Shown here piece after piece: positions 8,056 to 16,821 of a DNA stretch of 64,000 bases (positions are counted from its first letter, which is position 1; each line of letters begins with the position of its first letter). The notes under the pieces are model-generated. The model worked only from the letters and a program-made list of their open reading frames with translations. It was not told where the DNA came from and searched no databases. The stretch spans positions 1 to 64,000 of the forward strand of contig CAZQSI010000007.1 in the NCBI GenBank assembly GCA_964596155.1. Reading direction: 5' to 3'. Source of the stretch: UBA8401 sp964596155. GTDB lineage: Bacteria; Bacteroidota; Ignavibacteria; UBA10030; UBA8401. The position numbers and the translations under genes are program-made.

Positions 8056-9351
8056 TCATGGTTTCACCTCCGCGGGATCATTCTTTTTTCTGTTGGTCTC
8101 CCATTCCTGAATCGACACAACGATAATCGCCGCCGCCGGGATGGCGATGATGAGACCGATAAAGCGGAGGAAATATCCGAAGACAAACAGCGACAGAATG
8201 AGCAGCACAGGATGCAGTCCGATCTTGCCGCCGATCACGCGGGGTGTAATAACATAATTCTCAATGATGTGTAGAACACTCAGGAACGAAACAGTGGAAA
8301 TAACCGGAAGCGTCAGCGAACCCATGCTGAGCGATGCGACAAACGCAGAGACAGAAAGAATCGTGATGAACCCGAAATACGGCACGAAGAAGAGCAGTCC
8401 GGACAGAATACCGAGAACGAGCGGATACTGAATGCCGATAATCCACAATCCTGTGGAAACGGCAAACATGTCGAAAATGGCGATGATCGTTGTTCCCCGG
8501 ATGTATCGCCCGAGAATTTCATCCACCCGGTGATAGAATACGACCGATTGTTCTCTCCGCTTTTTCGGAATCATCATCTTGATGCGCCGCCGCACCATCG
8601 GAAAATCCTTTAGCAAAAAGAAAGTGAGAAACGGAATGATAACGATATTCACAATGCCCGTTACCAGCACCTGCAGTCCGTTGACGATGCCGAATGTTCC
8701 GGTCAGAATGCCGTTGAGAATATCCTCCACGCGCGGCGCAATGGAATTGGTGAGCAGCGTTCGGAGTTTGTCAACCGAGATGCCGTATTTCTGAAATGCT
8801 TTGATATACTGTCCGTCCAACACCCATTCCACAAACTGCGTCGATATGATTCCGATCGCCTGCAGAATGCCTTCGAACTGCGTGATAATGTGCGGCAGAC
8901 CGAGAATCAACAGCACGATCAGCAGAGCGGTCGTCACCATGATAATGAAAACTGCGGAACTCCAGCGAGGAATTTTCCATGTCACTTCCAATTTGGTGAC
9001 GATGGGATGCAACAGGTATGCCAGGAACAGCGATAGCACGAACGGCGAAAGGATATTGTTGATGGTGATAACAAACCAAAGCGAGAAAAGCGATGTCGCT
9101 AACAGCATCACGTTTTTTGCGACAGGATTATCACGCATCGGGTACAACAGAAAAATAATTGAGCCGAAGATGAGAAACGGCGACATGATTGAATCGAGCG
9201 AGTAGAGCAGAAACAATAGCAACACAATCCCCGTTGAGAGGATGACAATATCCATCGCATGCCGGTCTTTCGGCGCAGCCGGCATCGTGATGTGAATCCG
9301 GTCGGAGTCGCGAGCGGATGTCGTTTCTTCAGATTTTTTTCTTCTCGGCAT
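8056..9351 (-). CDS. AI-2E family transporter (PerM-like membrane protein)
   Basis: 431 residues. A charged cytosolic N-terminus of about 30 residues is followed by paired hydrophobic helices, a central soluble segment (about 150-220), and a second set of helices containing FFLLKDFPMVRRRI and PYFGFITILSVSAFVA. These are landmarks of the AI-2E/PerM family of about 350-430 residues and eight helices. Some members export autoinducer-2 and others act as Na+/H+ antiporters; the substrate here is unknown. It starts 15 bases after the dut stop, so the order dut-transporter-rsmI-folA looks like one operon. Confidence 0.88.
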   Translation of the reverse strand: MPRRKKSEETTSARDSDRIHITMPAAPKDRHAMDIVILSTGIVLLLFLLYSLDSIMSPFLIFGSIIFLLYPMRDNPVAKNVMLLATSLFSLWFVITINNILSPFVLSLFLAYLLHPIVTKLEVTWKIPRWSSAVFIIMVTTALLIVLLILGLPHIITQFEGILQAIGIISTQFVEWVLDGQYIKAFQKYGISVDKLRTLLTNSIAPRVEDILNGILTGTFGIVNGLQVLVTGIVNIVIIPFLTFFLLKDFPMVRRRIKMMIPKKRREQSVVFYHRVDEILGRYIRGTTIIAIFDMFAVSTGLWIIGIQYPLVLGILSGLLFFVPYFGFITILSVSAFVASLSMGSLTLPVISTVSFLSVLHIIENYVITPRVIGGKIGLHPVLLILSLFVFGYFLRFIGLIIAIPAAAIIVVSIQEWETNRKKNDPAEVKP

Positions 9352-9366
9352 AGAATAATATAATAA

Positions 9367-9825
9367 TTATTTTGAAATTCCCGTGTGTCCGAATCCGCCC
9401 GATCCTCTCGACGTACCGGAAAGCTCATTGCTTTCAATCCATTGCACCCGCTCATATCGGGCCACCACCATTTGGGCAATGCGGTCTCCCCGCTGCACGA
9501 CAAATTCTTTCGTACCGAAATTGGTAACCACTATCTTCACTTCCCCCCGGTAATCCGAATCGATAGTTCCCGGTGCATTCATCAATCCGATACTGTTTTT
9601 AATTGCCAAACCGCTTCGCGGACGCATCTGAGCTTCGAATCCTTCCGGGATCTCCAGAGAAAATCCTGTCGGAATCAGCACGGTTTCACCCGCGGCAATC
9701 ACGACATTATCCGTCACGGCTGCGTATACATCCATGCCGGCAGATCCCTCCGTAGCGTAGGCGGGAAGCGGAATGTCGACCGTGGCGTCTGAAATCCTGA
9801 ATATTTTAATGTTGAGCTGCTGCAT
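9367..9825 (-). CDS. dut: dUTP diphosphatase
   Basis: 152 residues with the trimeric dUTPase motifs in order: motif 1 GSAGMDVYA, motif 2 PRSGLAIKNSIGL, motif 3 GTIDSDYRGEVKI, motif 4 RGDRIAQMVVA, and the Gly-rich C-terminal arm RGSGGFGHTG that closes over the active site. It hydrolyses dUTP to dUMP and pyrophosphate, keeping uracil out of DNA and supplying dUMP for thymidylate synthesis. FolA, needed for the folate side of the same pathway, lies downstream on the same strand. Confidence 0.96.
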   Translation of the reverse strand: MQQLNIKIFRISDATVDIPLPAYATEGSAGMDVYAAVTDNVVIAAGETVLIPTGFSLEIPEGFEAQMRPRSGLAIKNSIGLMNAPGTIDSDYRGEVKIVVTNFGTKEFVVQRGDRIAQMVVARYERVQWIESNELSGTSRGSGGFGHTGISK

Positions 9826-9934
9826 GGGAGGATAACCGTCCGGGGGTAAAAAAAGTGAAAATGATCTTTTATCTTCTCAAATTTCGCCTATTTTTATGGC
9901 TTTTCAAAGAAAATAAATAGGTGAAAAAGCAATA

Positions 9935-9963
9935 TTGACTTACCATCCCTTTTTTTGTTTATT
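9935..9963 (+). promoter_or_regulatory. Predicted sigma70-like promoter for the TPR gene
   Basis: TTGACT at 9935-9940, a 17-base spacer and TTTATT at 9958-9963, inside the 182-base space between the divergent dut and TPR starts. The ATG is 45 bases beyond the -10. The call rests on hexamer match and position only. Confidence 0.5.
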
Positions 9964-10007
9964 TCAGAAAAGAAACGCAGCCATTCTTCCATCAATCATT
10001 TCACTCC

Positions 10008-11432
10008 ATGTCCTCCTTTGAACACGAAAATTTTGAAGATGAATTCGAAGGCGACTCGTCTCCCCGGCGGGACAGAAGCGAGGAAATTGAACGGTTCAAG
10101 GAATTGCTCCGTAGAGGGGGCAACGGACTCAAAAGCATCGAAGCGCTGGAAGAGATCATTGGATTTTACTTTGAGAAGGAAAAATATGGCGAGGCATTGA
10201 CCTTCGCTTCGCAGCTGGTCGAATTCGCTCCGTATTCCTCCGATGCCTGGCTGCGAAAAGGGATGATTCTGAACAATTTATTCCGGTATGATGAAGCGCT
10301 GGAATGTTATAATCACGCAATTTCTATCAATCCGAACGACAGCGACCTCTATATCAACCGCGGCATCACGCTCGATAATTCCAACCGCAACGAAGAAGCG
10401 TTGACCGATTTCGAGAAAGCGCTGGTATTGCACCCCGGAGATACCGAAGCGCTCCTTAACAAAGCAGTCATCCTCGAAAAACTGGAACGGTTCGATGAAG
10501 CGCTCGATATCCTGAAATTTTTAATGAAAGAAGAGCCTTCAAATCCTGATGTCTGGTTTGAACTCGCCTTCTGTTATGATTTGATTGAACACCTCGAGGA
10601 ATCAATCCGATGCTATGACAAGCATATCGATCTGGATCCGTATAATTACAACGCCTGGTACAACAAAGGAATCGTCCTGAACAGGATGGGACGCCATGAT
10701 GATGCGATTGAGCATTACGATATGGCGATTGCCATTAAAGATAATTTTCCTTCGGCATACTATAACAAAGGAAATGTCTACGCGCTGCTCGGAAAACTTG
10801 ATCAGGCAATTGAGTGCTATAAAAACACGCTCCGGCTGGAGCCCAAAGATGTGCCGGCCCAACACAATCTCGGCAATGCGTATGAGGAACAGGAACAATA
10901 CGGAGAGGCAATAAAATGTTTTACCCTCGCCATTAAGTACGATCCGGCGCATTACGAATCCTATTTCGGCCGTGGAAGCTGCTACGATGCCATGGAGCAG
11001 TACCGGAAGGCGCTCACCGACTACAACCGCGCCATCGAATTGTGCCGCGAGTATCCCGAATTGTGGTATGCGAAAGCGGATGCCGAATTCAATCTTGGCA
11101 AGATGAAAGAGTGCATTCTCAGTTACAAAATGGTCGTGAAACTCGATCCGAATAATTTTGAAGCGTGGTACGATTACGGCGACACGCTGTTTGTGATGGG
11201 ATATTTTAAGGAAAGTCTGAAGGCACTGAACAAATCCGTTGCGTTGAATCCGGCGTTTGCGGACGCGCAGTACAGCCGTGCGAAGGTGCTGTTCGTCATG
11301 GAAAAGAATGCCGATGCACTGGAATCTCTCCACACAGCACTCACACTGAACCCGGGGTTAAAGAAAAAATTTGAAACCGAATTTAAAGGGATGGCATCGA
11401 TGAAGGAAATCGCCGAGCTGTTGAACCAATGA
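10008..11432 (+). CDS. Tetratricopeptide-repeat protein, cytosolic
   Basis: 474 residues, almost entirely TPR units of 34 residues after an acidic N-terminus (about 1-40). Repeats such as DAWLRKGMILNNLFRYDEALECYNHAISINP recur about ten to twelve times, each with the W/Y-L-G-Y-A-P pattern. There is no signal peptide or enzyme domain. Such proteins are scaffolds for protein-protein contacts; the partner is unknown. It has its own predicted promoter and a strong terminator directly after it, so it is probably monocistronic. There is no clear Shine-Dalgarno element, which is common in this phylum. Confidence 0.85.
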   Translation: MSSFEHENFEDEFEGDSSPRRDRSEEIERFKELLRRGGNGLKSIEALEEIIGFYFEKEKYGEALTFASQLVEFAPYSSDAWLRKGMILNNLFRYDEALECYNHAISINPNDSDLYINRGITLDNSNRNEEALTDFEKALVLHPGDTEALLNKAVILEKLERFDEALDILKFLMKEEPSNPDVWFELAFCYDLIEHLEESIRCYDKHIDLDPYNYNAWYNKGIVLNRMGRHDDAIEHYDMAIAIKDNFPSAYYNKGNVYALLGKLDQAIECYKNTLRLEPKDVPAQHNLGNAYEEQEQYGEAIKCFTLAIKYDPAHYESYFGRGSCYDAMEQYRKALTDYNRAIELCREYPELWYAKADAEFNLGKMKECILSYKMVVKLDPNNFEAWYDYGDTLFVMGYFKESLKALNKSVALNPAFADAQYSRAKVLFVMEKNADALESLHTALTLNPGLKKKFETEFKGMASMKEIAELLNQ

Positions 11433-11463
11433 TTTGCTTCACCATACGAATCGCACACAGGGG

Positions 11464-11488
11464 CCTAATCACTTGATTAGGTTTTTTT
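11464..11488 (+). terminator. Rho-independent terminator after the TPR gene
   Basis: Perfect 8-base stem CCTAATCA / TGATTAGG with a two-base loop, followed by seven T (11482-11488). It separates the TPR gene from aroE. Confidence 0.85.
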
Positions 11489-11515
11489 ATCTTTAAACTA
11501 TATGTATATTTATCC

Positions 11516-12406
11516 ATGAAACTTTCGAAATTTTCCGAATATCAGCGTCACATGGGAATCATCGGTCATAAGATCCCTCACGCGCTCTCCCCCGTGATGC
11601 ACACGGCAGCATTCAAAAAACTGGGACTCGATTTCGACTACGGCGTAATGGATGTTTCCCCCGCCATGCTTCCGAATCTGATCGCATCGCTTCGTTCGCT
11701 CAATTTCCGCGGCGCCAATGTGACGATTCCATTCAAAGAAAAGGTGCTCCCGCTCGTTGATGAAGTCTCCGAAGAAGCAAAAATGATCGGAGCAGTGAAT
11801 ACGATCGTGAACAATAACGGCCGCCTCGTCGGTTATAACACCGATGCGCATGGCGTGTTCCTCTCCCTCGAAAAGTATGCGGACGAAATAAAAAATAATC
11901 ATGTCGTCATTTTCGGAGCGGGCGGCGCTGCACGGGCAACGGTATACGCCGTTGCGAAATTTTTTGCGCCTAAACGGATCATGGTGGTGAACCGCACGCT
12001 CCAATCCGCAAAGCTGATCGCGGAGGAGTTCGTGCCGAAATTCAAACTGACAAAATTCTTTTATTCCAACGAGCAGGAAATTATCGCACGGGAAATCGAT
12101 GTTTCGGTGCTTTTGGTGAACACCACATCGCTCGGCATGAAACCGCTCACGGCGCTTCATCCTCTCCCGTCATCGGCAGTGATTCAAAAACACCAGATAG
12201 TACTTGATATCGTCTATAATCCGACTGAAACGACATTACTGAAACTGGCGCGCAGTGCGGGCGCACGGGCGATCGGCGGAGTTGAAATGCTTCTCGGACA
12301 GGGGGCGAAGGCATTCGAGTTGTTCACACATCACGAATTTCCTCTCAATACAGCTCGCGAAGTCTTATTGAAAGAGCTGATGCTTCCCCATGGATATGAA
12401 AAATGA
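11516..12406 (+). CDS. aroE: Shikimate dehydrogenase
   Basis: 296 residues, slightly longer than usual. GHKIPHALSPVMHTAAF is the substrate-binding segment. The catalytic pair is K74 (NVTIPFKEK) and D110 (YNTDAHG). FGAGGAARA and VVNRT form the NADPH-binding Rossmann motif. It reduces 3-dehydroshikimate to shikimate in the chorismate pathway. Its TGA overlaps the ATG of the next gene by four bases (ATGA), so this metabolic gene is translationally coupled to two signalling genes. The MKLSKFSEYQ prefix is longer than the family norm; a later start at the second Met is possible. Confidence 0.94.
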   Translation: MKLSKFSEYQRHMGIIGHKIPHALSPVMHTAAFKKLGLDFDYGVMDVSPAMLPNLIASLRSLNFRGANVTIPFKEKVLPLVDEVSEEAKMIGAVNTIVNNNGRLVGYNTDAHGVFLSLEKYADEIKNNHVVIFGAGGAARATVYAVAKFFAPKRIMVVNRTLQSAKLIAEEFVPKFKLTKFFYSNEQEIIAREIDVSVLLVNTTSLGMKPLTALHPLPSSAVIQKHQIVLDIVYNPTETTLLKLARSAGARAIGGVEMLLGQGAKAFELFTHHEFPLNTAREVLLKELMLPHGYEK

Positions 12407-13539
12407 TTGAAAAACAACGGCACATCGGCGATCTGCTTCGTGCTGCAGACCGGGAAATAAAAAACGGCAATCTCGAAACGGCAACGGCGTATATCAAAAG
12501 GATTTTTGAACTTGAAGTAAAAAACGTTTACGCCAAAGCATATCACGAGCGGATCACATCTCTGTTCGAGGCAAAAGGACTCTCCCGACTGGATGCGGAG
12601 CAGAAGGTTGCCGGCATTGTTCCGGCAGACATAAAAGGTCAATCACCGGCCGCCCCAAAGGAAGCGGCAACGCCTTCGCAGACCCCTCCGGCGCAGCGAA
12701 AAGAAGAAGCAGTCCCGTCCAAAACCGTTAGTCCGCCAAAACCGGCCGCTCCTGCGCCGCCGACAGTAAAACAATCCCCGGCCGCAGCTCCCGCCGCCGC
12801 ATCGCACAAAAGCGCCGCGACGCAGATCAGACGCTCTGCCGCCGCATCCGAAGCATACAGGACGCTGCTAATGGAAATCTGGAAGGACGGCACGATCAGT
12901 CCGGATGAACAATCCCGCGTCGATTCCATGCGCGAAACATTTGCCATCACTATTGAGGAACATGCGCAGTTCGAACGGGAAGTGCGGCAGACATCCTATC
13001 TGCATGCCGTGCGCGACGAGTGGAAGAAAGGGATGACAAATTTCGAACCGCTCCAGAAAAAGTTTGCAATTTCGCCGGAAGAAAAGAATGCACTCGAATC
13101 GAAAGTGCTGCAGCTGATACAATCGCTTCAATCCAACGGATCGGTGCTCTTTCTGGATGACGATGAGTCGTTTCTCAACGTAGTGAAGAGCCTGCTCGAA
13201 GAAGGGGGCTACTATTGTTTTACGGCAAAAACGGGAGAAGAAGGATTGCATGTTCTTGAATCAATGACCCCCGACGTCGTCATCTGCGATATTAATTTCA
13301 CAAAACCGAACATGACCGGATTTGCATTCTATGAAAAATTCCGTTCCATCGACAAGTTTCTTCTGACACCGTTCATCTTTCTGAGCGGACTGGATCAGGA
13401 TGTGCTTGTCCGCACGGGGAAAAAACTCGGCGCCGACGATTATCTGTTCAAACCGATTGATGCGGAAATGCTTCTTGCAACCGTCGAAGGAAAACTCCGC
13501 CGGGCGCGCGAATTAAAACGGTACGCCGCACATTTATGA
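12403..13539 (+). CDS. Receiver-domain protein with N-terminal helical and central repeat domains (paralogue 1)
   Basis: 378 residues. An alpha-helical TPR-like segment (about 1-60) is followed by a Pro/Ala-rich linker (about 75-145), a helical domain (about 150-240) with two similar units (WKDGTISPDEQ... and WKKGMTNFEPL..., each leading to F-A-I-S/T-x-E-E), and a C-terminal receiver domain (247-370). The receiver has the acidic triad D252-D254, phospho-acceptor D296, S328 and K350, so it should be phosphorylated. The loop after D296 is two residues longer than usual and lacks Met-Pro. There is no DNA-binding or enzymatic output domain. It overlaps aroE and the next paralogue by four bases each. 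Confidence 0.85.
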   Translation: MIEKQRHIGDLLRAADREIKNGNLETATAYIKRIFELEVKNVYAKAYHERITSLFEAKGLSRLDAEQKVAGIVPADIKGQSPAAPKEAATPSQTPPAQRKEEAVPSKTVSPPKPAAPAPPTVKQSPAAAPAAASHKSAATQIRRSAAASEAYRTLLMEIWKDGTISPDEQSRVDSMRETFAITIEEHAQFEREVRQTSYLHAVRDEWKKGMTNFEPLQKKFAISPEEKNALESKVLQLIQSLQSNGSVLFLDDDESFLNVVKSLLEEGGYYCFTAKTGEEGLHVLESMTPDVVICDINFTKPNMTGFAFYEKFRSIDKFLLTPFIFLSGLDQDVLVRTGKKLGADDYLFKPIDAEMLLATVEGKLRRARELKRYAAHL

Positions 13540-14528
13540 ACTCGGGAAAAGAACATATCGGTTCGCTTCTCGCCGGCATCGATGCCTTCATCAAAGCGGG
13601 ATCGCTCGAACAGGCATCCGAACTGGTCGAGAGGATTCTTGCGGCCGATCCGAAAAATATTTTTGCCAACTCCTATACGGAGCGGATCAGCGAACTGCTG
13701 AAAAAACAACACGAAGAATCATCCGAGGACGCCACTCCCTCCGAAGTGCGCACTGAACCGGCACCCGCTCAGGAAACTGACTCACCAACCGGAAGAATCA
13801 TTCCCTCCATGGTGGAACAAAAAATTTCGAATGCAATGCAGGAATCATATAAAACATTGCTTCAGGAAATCTGGAAATCAGGACGCATCTCTCCCGTCGA
13901 GCGGGAGAGGATTGAAACACTCCGGATATTTTTTGACATCAATCAGGATGATCATCACTATCTGGAGCAAAACGTCAGACTGTCGTGCTACTTAAACGCG
14001 ATCCGTGAGAGCTGGAACGCCGGCAGGCGAGAGTTTTCCGGCCTGGCAGAAGACTTTTCCATTTCGGACGAAGAGGCGGCACTACTGGCACCGAAGACTG
14101 AAAGAATCCTAAAGTCCCTGAACTCAAAAGGAGTCATACTTTCACTCGATGACGACAAAAATTTTCTTCTGCTGGTCGAACGGTTGTTGGAAAAAAACGG
14201 CTACCACAGTCTGAATACCACGTCCGGAGAAGAGGCGCTGGGACTGCTCGAACATTTCGTTCCCGATCTTGTCCTGTGCGACATTGCCTTCGGACAAAGA
14301 AACATGAACGGATTTATGTTTTACGAACAGTTCCGCTCCATTGAAAAATTTTCCTCAGTTCCTTTCATCTTCATTTCCGCGCTGAATCAGCAGGATTTGA
14401 TCAAGACCGGAAAAAAGATCGGCGTAGATGATTATATCACCAAGCCGGTGGATAACGAGGTACTGCTGGCGGCTATCGAAGGACGCATCCGGCGGTCACG
14501 CGAAATGAAACGAACAACCGACTATTGA
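13536..14528 (+). CDS. Receiver-domain protein with N-terminal helical and central repeat domains (paralogue 2)
   Basis: 330 residues with the same architecture as the preceding gene: helical N-terminus (HIGSLLAGIDAFIKAGSLEQA), a shorter and less Pro-rich linker, the central two-unit helical domain (LLQEIWKSGRISPVERERI... FSGLAEDFSISDEEAAL), then a receiver with phospho-acceptor D249 and K303. The post-Asp loop (D-I-A-F-G-Q-R-N-M-N-G-F) has the same extra length as in paralogue 1. The two arose by tandem duplication with divergence concentrated in the linker. It ends 21 bases before the hybrid kinase, its likely phosphodonor. Confidence 0.85.
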   Translation: MNSGKEHIGSLLAGIDAFIKAGSLEQASELVERILAADPKNIFANSYTERISELLKKQHEESSEDATPSEVRTEPAPAQETDSPTGRIIPSMVEQKISNAMQESYKTLLQEIWKSGRISPVERERIETLRIFFDINQDDHHYLEQNVRLSCYLNAIRESWNAGRREFSGLAEDFSISDEEAALLAPKTERILKSLNSKGVILSLDDDKNFLLLVERLLEKNGYHSLNTTSGEEALGLLEHFVPDLVLCDIAFGQRNMNGFMFYEQFRSIEKFSSVPFIFISALNQQDLIKTGKKIGVDDYITKPVDNEVLLAAIEGRIRRSREMKRTTDY

Positions 14529-14549
14529 ACCGATAATCATTTATTCTGA

Positions 14550-16751
14550 ATGAAAAAATTCCTCCGGCGCATCCGTTCCATTTCATTCAACCTCGGTCTT
14601 GTGGAGCAGGCCCAAATTGTTGCCTCCACGGCGGTAATTGTGATCATGATAACGATCATCTCCGCCAACATCCTTCTCCAAAAAGAATTAACGTTTCTCG
14701 ATTTCATCAGTATCGTCACTGCCGGCATCATCGGCTTTGCCAGCGTGTATTTCTCCCTGAAATACGGCCGGCAGCTGGAGGAACAGCGCCGGGAACTGGA
14801 AGCACTGAACGCGGTCGCGCAGGTCGTCAGCAAATCGATCAATCTCCATTATATCTTCCAAAACGCGCTGCATAAGATTGCGGAAATCCTCAAAGTCGAA
14901 TACGGTTGGCTCTATATTCTGCGCTCGGACAAATTAGTGTTGGTGAACAGCGTCGGAACCGAAACAGGTTTTTTTTCGGAAAAAATTCTTTCAAGCCGCA
15001 CCTTTGTCGAATGGACTCGGCAAACCAGGACTAACATTGAGACGAACAATATCGAGGGGGTGGTGTTCCACAACAACCTGCCGCTGCTCGACATCGCCTC
15101 CTGGGTATCAGTCCCGCTCACGGTCGGAGACAAAAACGAGGGCGTGCTGCTGCTTGCAAGCTCGGCGAAAGAATTTTTCCCCGAACGGAAAGTCAATCTC
15201 ATCGCGGCATTCAGCAATCAAATCAGCGTGGCGCTTAACAATGCGCACCTGTTTGACAAAATCACCGAATCGGAAAAGCGGTATGCTGATCTGTTCGAGC
15301 ATTCCCCCGATATGTACCATCTTGTCAACAGCAACGGCATCGTCGTCAACTGCAATCAGACAGAATCACAGACGCTCGGATATCCGAAATCGGAAATCAT
15401 CGGGAGTCATTTGACCAATCTCTATCCGCCGGCGCTGCACGGACAGATACGGTCAATGCTGGCATCATCATTCGGCGAAGCAACGGAGATCAAAGGCAGC
15501 GAAGAACAGATGCTGAAGCAGGACGGCAGTCTGATCGATGTCTCCGTCAATACCTCGCTTGTGTACAATGACCAGAATCTGCCGACGCTTCTCCGCTGCG
15601 TGGCCCGGGATATCACGGAAAAAAAGATGCTCGAACAGAAAATAATACAGGCGCAGAAGATCGACAGCATCGGCAATCTTGCGGGGGGCATTGCCCATGA
15701 TTTCAACAACATTCTTACCTCCATCATGGGTGCGTCTTCCATCATGCGGCGGCGCATGTCACCGCGGAATAAGCATTATCAGTTTGTGGAAATCATCGAA
15801 ACCGCATCGACCCGCGGTAAATCGCTGACCAACCAGCTGCTGACGTTCGCCCGGCGCACGCCGGTTCAATTTCATCCGGTGAATCTGCACGATATTCTGG
15901 ATGAAACTATCAGGATTTTTGAGCCGAGCGTCAAACCATTCATTGAGATCACCCGGAAATTTTCGGCGCAGCCGGCCATCATCAACGGCGATGAGGGACA
16001 GATTCAACAGGCATTTCTTAACTTATTTATCAACGCACGGGATGCAATGCCGGAGGGGGGAAATCTGATCGTGGAAACAACGGTGAATGTTCAGAAAGAT
16101 TCCGCCGTTGTTGTTTCCGTTACGGATAACGGCATCGGCATGACGAGAGAAGTGCAGCAGCAGATATTCGTTCCCTTCTTTTCCACCAAGGATCAAGGAA
16201 AAGGAACGGGTCTCGGCCTGTCGGTGATTTACGGCGTGGTCAAATCTCACAGCGGCGCCATTTCGTTCGTGAGCATTCCGAAAGGAGGAACAACCTTCAC
16301 GCTGACATTTCCGCTGATTAAGAATATTCCAGAAAATATTTTTTCGCCGTCATCCCGGTCGCTTCCCCGCGGAACCGAATCCGTGCTTGTGGTGGACGAC
16401 GAGGAATTTGTCCGTCTGACACTGAGCACCATGCTCGCAGATTTGGGTTATCAGGTGACGACGGCGGCCGGGGGAAAAGAAGCGATTGCGATCATCGCAA
16501 AAAGGAAAAAATTTCATCTGATTTTGCTGGATATGAATATGCCTCAGGTGAGCGGTCAAAAAGTGCATCAGAAAGTAAAGTCGCTGAAACTCAAAACCAA
16601 AGTGATTATTTCGAGCGGCTTTAGCGATGCCATCCTGGCCGAAACCAGATTCGCAAAAAATGTGGATGGTTTTCTTCAAAAACCGTATAAGATCGACGAA
16701 CTCGCGAGAAAAGTGCGGGAAGTGCTCGATGCCGTTCCGGTCAGAAGCTAA
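14550..16751 (+). CDS. Hybrid sensor histidine kinase (TM-GAF-PAS-HisKA-HATPase-REC)
   Basis: 733 residues. Two transmembrane helices (about 22-44 and 50-68) with almost no periplasmic loop are followed by a short coiled coil, a GAF domain (about 90-235), a PAS domain (about 240-365), and the phospho-accepting helix with H383 (GGIAHDFNNIL). The ATP-binding domain has the N-box NLFINARDAM and G-boxes DNGIGM and GKGTGLGLS. A terminal receiver carries D661 (LLDMNMP) and K711. It probably senses an intracellular or membrane signal, then autophosphorylates and passes phosphate through its own receiver. The two receiver proteins just upstream are the obvious partners. Confidence 0.93.
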   Translation: MKKFLRRIRSISFNLGLVEQAQIVASTAVIVIMITIISANILLQKELTFLDFISIVTAGIIGFASVYFSLKYGRQLEEQRRELEALNAVAQVVSKSINLHYIFQNALHKIAEILKVEYGWLYILRSDKLVLVNSVGTETGFFSEKILSSRTFVEWTRQTRTNIETNNIEGVVFHNNLPLLDIASWVSVPLTVGDKNEGVLLLASSAKEFFPERKVNLIAAFSNQISVALNNAHLFDKITESEKRYADLFEHSPDMYHLVNSNGIVVNCNQTESQTLGYPKSEIIGSHLTNLYPPALHGQIRSMLASSFGEATEIKGSEEQMLKQDGSLIDVSVNTSLVYNDQNLPTLLRCVARDITEKKMLEQKIIQAQKIDSIGNLAGGIAHDFNNILTSIMGASSIMRRRMSPRNKHYQFVEIIETASTRGKSLTNQLLTFARRTPVQFHPVNLHDILDETIRIFEPSVKPFIEITRKFSAQPAIINGDEGQIQQAFLNLFINARDAMPEGGNLIVETTVNVQKDSAVVVSVTDNGIGMTREVQQQIFVPFFSTKDQGKGTGLGLSVIYGVVKSHSGAISFVSIPKGGTTFTLTFPLIKNIPENIFSPSSRSLPRGTESVLVVDDEEFVRLTLSTMLADLGYQVTTAAGGKEAIAIIAKRKKFHLILLDMNMPQVSGQKVHQKVKSLKLKTKVIISSGFSDAILAETRFAKNVDGFLQKPYKIDELARKVREVLDAVPVRS

Positions 16752-16760
16752 TTCTTCACT

Positions 16761-16788
16761 TTGACCGCTACTCAAATTTCTTTATCTT
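16761..16788 (+). promoter_or_regulatory. Predicted promoter for the RodZ-like gene
   Basis: TTGACC at 16761-16766, a 16-base spacer and TATCTT at 16783-16788, 33 bases before the ATG at 16822. The form is close to the TTGACC-N16-TATATT promoter at 45346. The -10 is only a partial match. Confidence 0.4.
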
Positions 16789-16821
16789 ACAGAAAAATTT
16801 CCGTCCTGCACACACAACCGA

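Noticed and set aside
9887..9921. Inverted repeat CCTATTT / AAATAGG upstream of the TPR gene
   Set aside because: Only seven bases pair, the DNA is AT-rich, and no site or terminator feature fits.
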